Assembly (NCBI RefSeq): GCF_003626595.1
Contig: NZ_RBAK01000007.1
Span: 1-64,000, forward strand
From: Micromonospora endolithica
GTDB lineage: Bacteria > Actinomycetota > Actinomycetes > Mycobacteriales > Micromonosporaceae
Length of the DNA: 64,000 nucleotides
Direction: 5' to 3'
Shown here: one piece after another, positions 41,974-50,113 of the stretch
Position numbering within the stretch: position 1 is the first letter of the stretch
Layout: every line of letters starts with the position of its first letter
Position numbers and translations under genes: made by a program
Notes under the pieces: model-generated
What the model saw: the letters and a program-made list of their open reading frames with translations, nothing else
Told to the model about the DNA's origin: nothing
Databases searched by the model: none

Positions 41974-42938
41974 TCAGTCTTCCCGGTAGCGGAAGAGGCG
42001 GAAGTTGGCGATGCTCACCACCGCCAGCATCAGGGCGAACACGATGCTCATCGCGGCGGCCCGGCCGGCGTCGTTGTCCCGCAGCCCCTCCTCGACGATG
42101 AACCAGACCACCGTGCGGGTCTCGGTGCCCGGCGCGCCCTGGGTGATCAGGAACGACTGGCCGAACACGTTCGCCGAGGCGAGCACGGTCGTGGTGATCA
42201 CGAAGAGCAGCACCGGCCGCAGGCCGGGGAGCGTGACGTGCCGGAACCGTTCCCAGGTGCTCGCGCCGTCGACCTTCGCCGCCTCGTAGAGCTCCTGCGG
42301 GATGTCCTGGAGACCGGCCAGGTAGATCACCGCGTTGAAGCCGGAGGTCCACCAGACGGTCACCCCGACCAGCGAGACCCAGGCCCACGGGGTGCTGGTC
42401 ACCCACGGGGTGTCCGCCGGCAGGCCGAGCACACCGGCGATCCGGTTGACCAGGCCCAGGTTCGCGTCCAGCAGGAAGCGCCAGAGCAGGCCGATGACCG
42501 CGACACCCAGGACGTACGGGGCGAAGTAGACCGCGCGGAAGAAGGTGCGGCCGGGGAACGAGCGGTTCAGCAGCAGCGCCAGCCCCAGCGGCACCACCAC
42601 GAGCAGCGGCACCGCGAAGAGCGTGAAGATCCGGTGGCCCGTACGCTCTGCCACCAGTCGCTGTAGATCGCCGACTCGCTGGAGAACAGGTCCTGGTAGT
42701 TGTCCAACCCGACGAACGGCCGGTTGGGCAGCTGGAAGTCCCACTGGTGCACGCTGAGCCAGAGCCCGAGCACGATGGGCAGCAGGCCGAAGACCCCGAA
42801 GAGGACCAGGTACGGAGCGAGGAAGAGGTACGGGATCGCCCGTCCGGTCCGCTTCACCGGGGTCTTGCGCCGGGCCGGGCCCGCCGCCGGGGGCGGCGCG
42901 TCACCACGCGCCGCCCCGACCTCGATCACGTCCGCCAC
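41974..42938 (-). pseudogene. Carbohydrate ABC transporter permease (MalF type), split by a frameshift
   Basis: Two frames together make one normal permease. The first (from GTG 42938) gives the N-terminal basic tail, helix 1 (IPYLFLAPYLVLFGVFGLLPIVLGL) and the outer loop up to FSSESAIYSDWWQSVR. The second gives HRIFTLFAVPLLVVVPLGLALLLN through the EAA loop (YEAAKVDGASTWERFRHVTLPGLRPVL) to the stop at 41974. The switch is near the CCC run at 42638-42640; one missing base (GGG for GGGG on the coding strand) would explain it. Either a sequencing error or a true inactivating mutation of the arabinoside importer. Confidence 0.85.
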
Positions 42939-42944
42939 GGGAGA

Positions 42945-44273
42945 TCAGCTCCCGTACTTCTTGCGGTTGTCCTCGAGCTGCTTGTTGGCCTTGGCCACGC
43001 CGTCGTCCAGGGCCTGCTTGGGCGACTTCTTGCCCAGCGCCGCCTCGTTGAAGGAGTTGTAGAAGGTGGTCATGACCTCGCCCAGGCCGGGGGCCGCCGG
43101 CGGGAACGCCGCGTACTCCAGCTCGGGGGCGAGCGCGTTGACCTCGGTGAGGGCCTTGAAGCCGGCGTCCTCGCGGACCGTCTTGCGGGCCGGCACCTGG
43201 CCGCCCTTGGCCCAGTCCAGGGAGTGCTCGCTGAGCCAGTTGATGAAGACCTTCGCCGCGGTGACCTTGTTGGCGTCGTTGGCCCGGCCCTTGACGATGG
43301 TGAAGTTGTGCGAGTTGGCCCAGGCGGCCTTCTCGGAGCCGATCTGCGGCAGCTCGGCGACGCCCCACTGCACGTCGGGGCTCTTCTTCAGGTCGTTGAT
43401 CTGCCAGATGCCGTTCCAGGTGAACGCGTTCTTGCCGCTCTTGAAGGCGAGGTAGTCCGCGTCCTGGCCGACGTTGGCGGGGGAGTGCCCGAGCTTGACC
43501 ATGTCGATCAGCCAGGTGGCCGCCTCGACCGCCTGGTCGGAGTTGAAGGTCGCCGCCTTCGCCTCGGCGTCGAAGACGCTGCCGCCCCACTGGTGCAGCA
43601 GCGAGTAGAAGGTCATGCCGCCGGTGAACTGGAACGGGCTGACCCAGAAGCCCTGCACGCCGGACTTCTTCAGCTCGGTGAGCGCGGCCTCGTACTCCTC
43701 GCGGGTGGTCGGCGGCTTCTCCGGGTCCAGGCCGGCCTTCTGCATCAGGGACTTGTTGTAGTAGAAGCCCAGCGGGTGCATGTCCAGCGGGATGCCGTAC
43801 CGCTTGTCGTTGTAGAGACCGCCCTTCCAGACGGTCGGGGCGAAGTCACCCTCGGTGAGCTCCAGGTTCTTCGCCACGTCGTCCAGCTCGGTGATCACGC
43901 CGCGGGCGGCGAAGGTGGCGAGCTGGTCCATGTGCATGACCGCGATGTCCGGGCCGTTGCCGGTGGAGGCGGCGCCGGGGAGCTTGTTGTAGTAGTCCTC
44001 CCACTGGTACGTGGCGACGCCCACCGCGATGTTCTGGTGCTCGGTGTTGAACTGGTTGACCAGCGCCTTGAAGATGTCGCCGTCGCCGCCGGTGAACCCG
44101 TTCCAGAGCTTCAGGTCGACCTTCGGGCCGGTGTAGTCCTTGCCGCCGTTGCCGGCCGCGGGACCCGCGTCGTCACCACCGCCGCCACAGCCGGCGAGGG
44201 TCAGCGACGCCGCGGCGCCGAGGCCCACGCCGAGACCGAGGAGACGCCGTCGGCTCATTTCGGTGTGGATCAT
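42945..44273 (-). CDS. Extracellular sugar-binding lipoprotein (SBP family 1)
   Basis: 442 residues; AAGGAG (44283-44288) lies nine bases before the ATG at 44273. The N-terminus MIHTEMSRRRLLGLGVGLG plus AAASLTLAGCGG combines an SRRRLLG twin-arginine-like motif with a lipobox. The mature part (LKLWNGFTGGDGDIFKALVNQFN; YGIPLDMHPLGFYYNKSLM; FTWNGIWQINDL) is a family 1 solute-binding protein for sugars or oligosaccharides. It delivers substrate to the two downstream permeases, probably arabino-oligosaccharides judging by the GH51 and GH43 genes on both sides. Confidence 0.93.
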   Translation of the reverse strand: MIHTEMSRRRLLGLGVGLGAAASLTLAGCGGGGDDAGPAAGNGGKDYTGPKVDLKLWNGFTGGDGDIFKALVNQFNTEHQNIAVGVATYQWEDYYNKLPGAASTGNGPDIAVMHMDQLATFAARGVITELDDVAKNLELTEGDFAPTVWKGGLYNDKRYGIPLDMHPLGFYYNKSLMQKAGLDPEKPPTTREEYEAALTELKKSGVQGFWVSPFQFTGGMTFYSLLHQWGGSVFDAEAKAATFNSDQAVEAATWLIDMVKLGHSPANVGQDADYLAFKSGKNAFTWNGIWQINDLKKSPDVQWGVAELPQIGSEKAAWANSHNFTIVKGRANDANKVTAAKVFINWLSEHSLDWAKGGQVPARKTVREDAGFKALTEVNALAPELEYAAFPPAAPGLGEVMTTFYNSFNEAALGKKSPKQALDDGVAKANKQLEDNRKKYGS

Positions 44274-44331
44274 GATTTTTCACTCCTTGGGGGGACGGGA
44301 TGAATTGTGCCTCGGCGGAGCAGGATCGCCA

Positions 44332-45846
44332 TCAGCCGGCGGCGGGGGCGAAGCGCAGGACGTTCCAGGAGGCGGCCGGCAGGAGCACGGAGCACCGGCC
44401 GCCGTCGGGGGTGGGGGTGGTCATCTCCCGGGGCGTCACCCGGTCGGGCTCGGCCTCGGTGTTCGTCGCCGTCGGGTCGTCTCCGGCGGCGAGGCTCAGG
44501 TGTTCCACTGCGCGCAGGGCCGGCAGCCCGCGCAGGTCGAGGTCCAGGGGCAGGTCCGTCTCGCCCCGGTTGACCGCGAAGACGGTCAGCGCGCCCGACT
44601 CCTCGTCGTGCACCGCGACGGTGTCCAGCACCGGCACCTCACCGTGCCGCTTGGTCACGTACGTCGGTCCGACCGGCTCGGTGCGCAGTACGGTGCCGCG
44701 GGCGTACCGGGCGGTCAGTGCGAACGGGTGGAAGATGCTCTGCCGCCAGGCCGGGCCGCCGTTGCGGGTACGGATCGGGGCGATCACGTTGGCCAGCTGG
44801 GCCTGGGCGGCCACCCCGACCCGGTCGGCGTGCCGGAGCAGGGTGATCAGCAGGTCGCCGACGACCACCGCGTCGACCGCGGTGAAGTCGTCCTCGATCA
44901 GCGCCGGGGCCTCGACCCAGCCGCGCCGGTCCAGGTCGGCCTGGAGGCGGGACTCGTACCAGACGTTCCACTCGTCGAAGGAGATCTTCAGCTTGCGCTT
45001 GTGCCGCTGCTTGGCGGCCACGTGGTCGGCGGTCGCGACCACCTCGGTGATGAAGTTGTCCATGTCGACCGCCGAGGCCAGGATGCTGGCCCGGTCGCCG
45101 TCGGACGGGTCGTAGTAGGTGTGCGCCGAGATGTAGTCGACGTGCTCGTAGGTGTGCTCCAGCACGGTCGCCTCCCACGCGGCGAACGTGGGCATCCGCC
45201 GGTTGGAGGAGCCGCAGGCGACCAGGCTGATCGAGGGGTCGATCATCTTCATCGCGCGGGCGGCCTCGGCGGCGAGCCGGCCGTACTCGTCGGCGGTCTT
45301 GTGGCCGACCTGCCACGGGCCGTCCATCTCGTTGCCGAGGCACCAGAGCCGTACGCCGAAGGGGTCCTCGGCGCCGTTCTTGCGGCGCAGGTCGGACAGG
45401 TGGGTGCCGCCCGGGTGGTTGGCGTACTCCAGCAGGTCCAGCGCCTCCTGCACGCCACGGGTGCCCAGGTTGACCGCCATCATCGGCTCGACGCCGGCCT
45501 CGTCGGCCCAGGTCATGAACTCGTGCAGGCCGAACGCGTTGGTCTCGATCGTCTTCCAGGCCAGGTCCAGCCGGCGCGGGCGGTCGCCGACCGGGCCGAC
45601 GCCGTCCTCCCAGCGGTAGCCGGAGACGAAGTTGCCGCCGGGGTAGCGGACCACCGAGACGCCCAGCTCCCGGGTCAGCTCCAGCACGTCGCCGCGCAGG
45701 CCGCGCGCGTCCGCCGTCGGGTGCCCGGGCTCGTAGATGCCGCCGTAGACGCAGCGGCCCATGTGCTCGACGAACGAGCCGAAGAGGCGCCGGTCGGCGG
45801 GGCCGATCGCGAAGGCCGGGTCGATGGTGAGCTGCGCGCTCCGCAC
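44332..45846 (-). CDS. GH51 alpha-L-arabinofuranosidase
   Basis: 504 residues; GTG start at 45846. No signal peptide, so it acts in the cytoplasm on imported sugars. The TIM barrel has RLFGSFVEHMGRCVYGGIY, YPGGNFVSGYRWEDGVG, WCLGNEMDGPW with the acid/base Glu, and KISFDEWNVWY with the nucleophile Glu. A beta-sandwich C-domain (VHDEESGALTVFAVNRGE) completes the GH51 layout. It releases arabinofuranose from arabino-oligosaccharides. It is the first gene of the leftward operon and faces the LacI gene across tandem operators. Confidence 0.94.
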   Translation of the reverse strand: MRSAQLTIDPAFAIGPADRRLFGSFVEHMGRCVYGGIYEPGHPTADARGLRGDVLELTRELGVSVVRYPGGNFVSGYRWEDGVGPVGDRPRRLDLAWKTIETNAFGLHEFMTWADEAGVEPMMAVNLGTRGVQEALDLLEYANHPGGTHLSDLRRKNGAEDPFGVRLWCLGNEMDGPWQVGHKTADEYGRLAAEAARAMKMIDPSISLVACGSSNRRMPTFAAWEATVLEHTYEHVDYISAHTYYDPSDGDRASILASAVDMDNFITEVVATADHVAAKQRHKRKLKISFDEWNVWYESRLQADLDRRGWVEAPALIEDDFTAVDAVVVGDLLITLLRHADRVGVAAQAQLANVIAPIRTRNGGPAWRQSIFHPFALTARYARGTVLRTEPVGPTYVTKRHGEVPVLDTVAVHDEESGALTVFAVNRGETDLPLDLDLRGLPALRAVEHLSLAAGDDPTATNTEAEPDRVTPREMTTPTPDGGRCSVLLPAASWNVLRFAPAAG

Positions 45847-45907
45847 GGGGATGCCACCTTCCTGTTGCCGGTACGGGTGGCCGGGGTCACCCGTCTACGT
45901 TGCTTTC

Positions 45908-45932
45908 TACAACGTTGTAAGCAACGTTGTAA
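45908..45932. promoter_or_regulatory. Two tandem LacI-type operators (CAACGTTG)
   Basis: TACAACGTTGTA (45908-45919) is a perfect palindrome and CAACGTTG recurs at 45922-45929; the centres are 12 bases apart. The CG-centred palindrome is typical of LacI/GalR operators. The sites lie between the divergent GH51 and lacI-type genes and can control both. Confidence 0.8.
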
Positions 45933-45972
45933 AGGGTCGTGATCGGGCTGTGACACGGTAAGGTGCGGTCGA

Positions 45973-47001
45973 GTGGCATCGGGGAGGCGTCAAGTGCGGC
46001 ACAGGCTCAAGGACGTGGCGGAGCGGGCCGGCGTCTCGGTGAAGACCGTGTCGAACGTCGTGAACGGCTACGTACACGTCAAACCCGACACCCGGGCCCG
46101 GGTCGAGGAGGCCATCGCCGAGCTGAAGTACCGGCCCAACCTCTCCGCCCGCAACCTGCGCAAGGGGCGTACCGGGGTGATCGCCCTGGCCGTCCCGGAA
46201 CTGGACATCCCCTACTTCGCGGAGCTGGCCCGGCACGTCGTGACCGCCGCCGCCGAGCTGGGCTGGACGGTGCTGATCGACCAGACCGGCGGCGGCCGGG
46301 AGCAGGAACGGGTGGTCGCCGGCGGCATCACCGAGCACCTCATCGACGGACTGATCTTCAGCCCGCTGGCGCTCACCGCCGAGGATCTCGCCGGCCTGGA
46401 CGGCACGCCGATGGTGCTGCTCGGCGAGCGGGTCGACCGCGGCCCCGCCGACCACGTCGGCATCGACAACGTGGCCGCCGCCCGCGAGATCACCGCCCAC
46501 CTGATCGGGCTCGGCCGCCGACGGATCGCCGCTATCGGCTCCCAACGCACTCCCGAGGGGGCCAGCGCCCGGCTCCGGCTCGCCGGCTACGCCGCCGCGC
46601 TCGCCGACGCCGGCCTCGACTTCGACGAGACCCTGGTGGCGCCCGCGCCGGCCTGGCACCGCGCGGAGGGCGCGGTCGCGATGCGGTCCCTGCTGTCCCT
46701 TCCGGTACGCCCCGACGCCGTCTTCTGCTTCAACGACACCCTCGCCCTCGGTGCCCTGCGCGCGCTGCACGAGGCCGGCCTGCGGGTGCCGGAGGACGTC
46801 GCGGTGGCCGGGTTCGACGACATCGAGGACGGGCGCTTCTCGGTGCCCACGCTCAGCACCGTCGCCCCGGACAAGGAGCGCATCGCCCGCCTGGCGGTGG
46901 AACTCCTCGCCGACCGCATCGACGGCGACCGCACCGCCAGCCCCCGCGAACTGCCCGCCCCCTACCGCCTGGAACTCCGCGAAAGCACCCAGGGCCCCTA
47001 A
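45973..47001 (+). CDS. LacI-family transcriptional regulator of the arabinoside locus
   Basis: 342 residues. The N-terminal HTH and hinge helix are complete: RLKDVAERAGVSVKTVSNVVNGYVHVKPDTRARVEEAIAEL (in pieces), then YRPNLSARNLRKGRTG. The periplasmic-binding-protein-like effector domain follows (ALAVPELDIPYFAELA; FCFNDTLALGALRAL; VAGFDDIEDGRFSVPTLSTV). Divergent from the GH51-transport-GH43 operon with two operators between them, so it likely represses the operon and itself until an arabinose-type sugar binds. Confidence 0.94.
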   Translation: MASGRRQVRHRLKDVAERAGVSVKTVSNVVNGYVHVKPDTRARVEEAIAELKYRPNLSARNLRKGRTGVIALAVPELDIPYFAELARHVVTAAAELGWTVLIDQTGGGREQERVVAGGITEHLIDGLIFSPLALTAEDLAGLDGTPMVLLGERVDRGPADHVGIDNVAAAREITAHLIGLGRRRIAAIGSQRTPEGASARLRLAGYAAALADAGLDFDETLVAPAPAWHRAEGAVAMRSLLSLPVRPDAVFCFNDTLALGALRALHEAGLRVPEDVAVAGFDDIEDGRFSVPTLSTVAPDKERIARLAVELLADRIDGDRTASPRELPAPYRLELRESTQGP

Positions 47002-47066
47002 CCCCCCACCCCCACCCCACCCCCCCACCCCGCTCCGGCCTCACCCCACCCCGCTTCGCTTCGGGT

Positions 47067-47121
47067 GATCATGGGGTTGGCGGGTGGTTCGATCTCCCAT
47101 CCACCCGCTAACCCCATGATC
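47067..47121. repeat. 21-bp inverted repeat hairpin
   Basis: Arms at 47067-47087 (GATCATGGGGTTGGCGGG...) and 47101-47121 match in 20 of 21 positions around a 13-base loop; the one mismatch would be a G-U pair in one RNA strand. It lies between convergent genes, so it may act as a terminator or be a dispersed palindrome. Confidence 0.75.
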
Positions 47122-47157
47122 GACGCAGTGGGACGGCAGTCGGGGATCAGCTCACGG

Positions 47158-47883
47158 TCAGGCGAAGAAGCGGGAGAGGTGGGATTCGGGTGGGGGATCC
47201 GCGTCGGGGGGTACGGGGGTCAGGTCGGCGAAGATGGAGGCGCCGTCGCAGCCGGCGTGCAGCGGGTACCAGCGCGGTGTCCCGGGCGGGCGTTGCAGGC
47301 AGATGCCCTTGAACGTCTGGACGTCCAGCAGCCGCACGTGGGTCGGGTCGGCCACCGCGTTGACGTGTCCCCACCAGGGGCTCATCACGTGCAGTACGCC
47401 GCCGGGCCGGAGCACCCGGTGCGCCTCGTCGACCAGCGGCAGGAAGTCGATCAGGTGCTCCAGGATGTGGACCGCGAAGAACACGTCCACCGAGTCGTCG
47501 GCCAGCGGCAGTGACCGGGACAGGTCGGCCACGGCGTTCACGCCGGGCGCCGGGTAGATGTCCAGCCCGAGGTTGCCCGACCACTGCTTGGTCGGGCCAC
47601 AGCCCAGGTCCACCACCACCGGGTCGCGGCCGCCGACGCGCACCTTGCACCAGACGGCGAGCACCCCGGCGAGCCGGCCCACCCGGTCCCGGACCAGCCG
47701 CAGCTCGTCCGGGTCGGCGACCTCCCCGCTCAGGTGCGCCACCCCACGGTCGAAGCGCACGTCGACCGCCAGGCCGCGCAGCCGGTCGTCGTGCCGGGCC
47801 TGGTCGGCCCACGCCTCGGTGAGGAACCCGTCGACCGCCCGCAGCCGTTCGGCCGAGGGCGGAGTCTGTGCCAGCGCGACCAT
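47158..47883 (-). CDS. BON domain - SAM-dependent methyltransferase fusion
   Basis: 241 residues. Residues 15-85 (GFLTEAWADQARHDDRLRGL, then VRFDRGVAHLSGEVADPDELRLVRDRVGRLAGV in pieces) look like a BON domain, a fold usually found in envelope proteins that bind phospholipids or ligands. Residues 90-220 are a class I methyltransferase: VVDLGCGPTKQWSGNLGLDIYP (in pieces) as motif I, PLADDSVDVFFAVHILEHLID and EAHRVLRPGGVLHVMSP. No signal peptide. The fusion is unusual to me. The substrate is unknown. Confidence 0.78.
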   Translation of the reverse strand: MVALAQTPPSAERLRAVDGFLTEAWADQARHDDRLRGLAVDVRFDRGVAHLSGEVADPDELRLVRDRVGRLAGVLAVWCKVRVGGRDPVVVDLGCGPTKQWSGNLGLDIYPAPGVNAVADLSRSLPLADDSVDVFFAVHILEHLIDFLPLVDEAHRVLRPGGVLHVMSPWWGHVNAVADPTHVRLLDVQTFKGICLQRPPGTPRWYPLHAGCDGASIFADLTPVPPDADPPPESHLSRFFA

Positions 47884-47966
47884 CGGCCCACCTCCGGCCG
47901 CCCGTTACCCGGATCCGCGCCCGTTATGCGTAACTCGTTCCACCGCCGGGCCGGGCGGCGCGACGG

Positions 47967-48284
47967 TCAGCCGGAGATGGTCCGCCGGGACCGGCCCGGC
48001 GCCCGCATCCGCTGCCGGGGCTGCGGAGCGGCCGGCTTGGGCCGCTTCAGGTGGTACCGGTGCAGTTCGTTGTTGCCGGGCAGGGACGGATCCTCGCTCA
48101 TCGCGACCAACTCCCACCCCTGGTCACCGGCCCGGTTGAGATGGGTCAGCGCGGTGTCCCCGTACGCCGTCACGTCCACCATCGAGCCGTCCGGCCCGTA
48201 CCAGACGAAGACGACCTCCCAGCCGGCGTCGTTCGAGGCCGCCTGGCGGCGACGGACCAGCAGCGCGTACTCCCACTTGAGCAT
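47967..48284 (-). CDS. Small conserved-looking protein of unknown function
   Basis: 105 residues from the ATG at 48284. The core MLKWEYALLVRRRQAASN, EVVFVWYGPDGSMVDVTAY and LTHLNRAGDQGWELVAMSED has the alternating pattern of a small alpha/beta protein and vaguely recalls DUF4177 (GWELV near the end). The C-terminus is basic (RPKPAAPQPRQRMRAPGRSRR). It lies 38 bases downstream of the ABC-F gene, same strand, so they may be co-transcribed. No function can be assigned. Confidence 0.7.
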   Translation of the reverse strand: MLKWEYALLVRRRQAASNDAGWEVVFVWYGPDGSMVDVTAYGDTALTHLNRAGDQGWELVAMSEDPSLPGNNELHRYHLKRPKPAAPQPRQRMRAPGRSRRTISG

Positions 48285-48322
48285 GGGGTCATTCTCACCC
48301 GGCGCGGCCGGGCCGGCACGGA

Positions 48323-49960
48323 TCAATCCTCGGCGATCCGTCCGGCGTCCACCCGCAGCCGCCGGGTGGTCGTCACCGCGTCCAGCATCCGGCGGTCGTG
48401 GGTGACCAGCAGCAGGGTGCCCGGGTAGGTCGCCAGCGCCGACTCCAGCTGCTCGATCGCCGGCAGGTCCAGGTGGTTGGTGGGTTCGTCCAGCACCAGC
48501 AGGTTCACGCCCCGGCCCTGGAGCAGGGCGAGGGCCGCGCGGGTCCGCTCGCCGGGCGACAGGGTCGCGGCCGGCCGGGGCACGTGCGCCGCGCGGAGGC
48601 CGAACTTGGCCAGCAGCGTCCGCGCGTCGGCCGGCGCCAGGTCCGGTACGGCGGCGCGGAAGGCGTCGATCAGCGGCGCGTCGCCGAGGAACAGACCACG
48701 GGCCTGGTCCACCTCGCCGACCACCACACCCGGGCCGAGCGCGGCCTGCCCGGCGTCCAGCGGGAGCCGACCGAGCAGCGCGGCGAGCAGCGTCGACTTG
48801 CCGGACCCGTTGGCCCCGGTCAGCGCGATCCGGTCGGCCCAGTCGACCTGGAGGTTGACCGGCCCGAGGGTGAAGGCTCCCCGGCGTACGACGGCGTCCC
48901 GGAGGGTGGCCACGACGGCGCCGGCGCGGGGCGCGGCGGCGATCTCCATGCGCAGCTCCCACTCCTTGCGGGGTTCCTCGACCACCTCCAGGCGTTCGAT
49001 CAGCCGCTGGGTCTGCTTGGCCTTCGCGGCCTGCTTCTCGGTCGACTCGGCGCGGAACTTGCGCCCGATCTTGTCGTTGTCGGTCGCCTTGCGCCGGGCG
49101 TTCTTCACCCCCTTCTCCATCCAGGAGCGCTGGGTGCGGGCGCGGGCCTCCAGATCGGCGCGGGTGTCGGCGTACTCCTCGAAATCCGCGCGGGCATGCC
49201 GGCGGGCCACCTCGCGCTCCTGGAGGTATGCCGCGTAGCCGCCGCCGAAGTGGTTGACCTGCCGCTGGTGCAGGTCCAACTCCAGCACCCGGGTGACCGT
49301 CCGGGTGAGGAACTCCCGGTCGTGGCTGACCAGCACCGTGCCGGCGCGCAGCCCGGTCACGAACTCCTCCAGCCGCTCCAGGCCGGCCAGGTCCAGGTCG
49401 TTGGTGGGCTCGTCGAGGAGGAAGACGTCGTACCGGCTGAGCAGCAGCGACGCCAGTCCCGCGCGGGCCGCCTGGCCGCCGGAGAGGCCGGTCATCTGCT
49501 GCCCCAGGTCGACGGCGAGCCCCAGCTCGGCGGCGACCTGCTCGGCCCGCTCGTCCAGGTCGGCCCCGCCGAGGTCGAGCCACCGCTCCAGCGCCTCGGC
49601 GTAGGCGTCGTCGGCACCGGCCGCCCCGGCGCCCAACGCCTCGGCCGCCGCGTCCAGCGCGGCCTGCGCGTCGGTCACCCCGGTCCGCCGGGCCAGGAAC
49701 GCGTGAACCGTCTCGCCCGGCCGCCGCTCCGGCTCCTGCGGCAGGTGCCCGACGCTCGCGGTGGGCGGGCTGAGCGTCACGTCGCCGGCCTCGACCGGCG
49801 TCAGGCCGGCGAGGGTACGCAGCAGCGTCGACTTCCCCGCCCCGTTCGGCCCGACCAGCCCGACCACGTCTCCCGGCCCGACCACCAGGTCCAGCCCGCT
49901 GAACAGCTCCCGGTCCCCGTGCCCGGCCGCCAGCCCCTTGACTACCAACGTCCCACTCAT
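48323..49960 (-). CDS. ABC-F family ATPase
   Basis: 545 residues from the ATG at 49960 (MSGTLVVKGLAAGHGDRELFSGL). Two nucleotide-binding domains without membrane segments: GPNGAGKST and GANGSGKST as Walker A; LSGGQAARAGLA and LSPGERTRAALA as signatures; FLLDEPTNDLDL and LVLDEPTNHLDL as Walker B. The linker between them is long, basic and helical (RKATDNDKIGRKFRAESTEKQAAKAK). ABC-F proteins act on ribosomes, some giving resistance to ribosome-targeting antibiotics. Whether this one is protective or housekeeping cannot be told. Confidence 0.93.
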   Translation of the reverse strand: MSGTLVVKGLAAGHGDRELFSGLDLVVGPGDVVGLVGPNGAGKSTLLRTLAGLTPVEAGDVTLSPPTASVGHLPQEPERRPGETVHAFLARRTGVTDAQAALDAAAEALGAGAAGADDAYAEALERWLDLGGADLDERAEQVAAELGLAVDLGQQMTGLSGGQAARAGLASLLLSRYDVFLLDEPTNDLDLAGLERLEEFVTGLRAGTVLVSHDREFLTRTVTRVLELDLHQRQVNHFGGGYAAYLQEREVARRHARADFEEYADTRADLEARARTQRSWMEKGVKNARRKATDNDKIGRKFRAESTEKQAAKAKQTQRLIERLEVVEEPRKEWELRMEIAAAPRAGAVVATLRDAVVRRGAFTLGPVNLQVDWADRIALTGANGSGKSTLLAALLGRLPLDAGQAALGPGVVVGEVDQARGLFLGDAPLIDAFRAAVPDLAPADARTLLAKFGLRAAHVPRPAATLSPGERTRAALALLQGRGVNLLVLDEPTNHLDLPAIEQLESALATYPGTLLLVTHDRRMLDAVTTTRRLRVDAGRIAED

Positions 49961-49980
49961 CGCCGCCGACCCTATCCGGT

Positions 49981-50035
49981 GCAAGGAAGGGCCCCTTATT
50001 AACGCCTGGTGTAGTAAAAGGGTCCCTTCCTAACG
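49981..50035 (-). repeat. Palindromic intergenic repeat, copy 2 (opposite orientation)
   Basis: GCAAGGAAGGGCCCC at the left pairs with GGGTCCCTTCCTAAC at the right. On the minus strand the middle reads CCAGGCGTTAA, the same core as in copy 1 at 40001. It sits upstream of the ABC-F gene and close to the ROK gene. Confidence 0.75.
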
Positions 50036-50113
50036 GCGGTCGGCGTTCGGCGGGAAGGCGGCGGTGGGCGTCCGGGGGGACGGGGGGCGGGAACACGAGG
50101 CAGACTCATCCGG

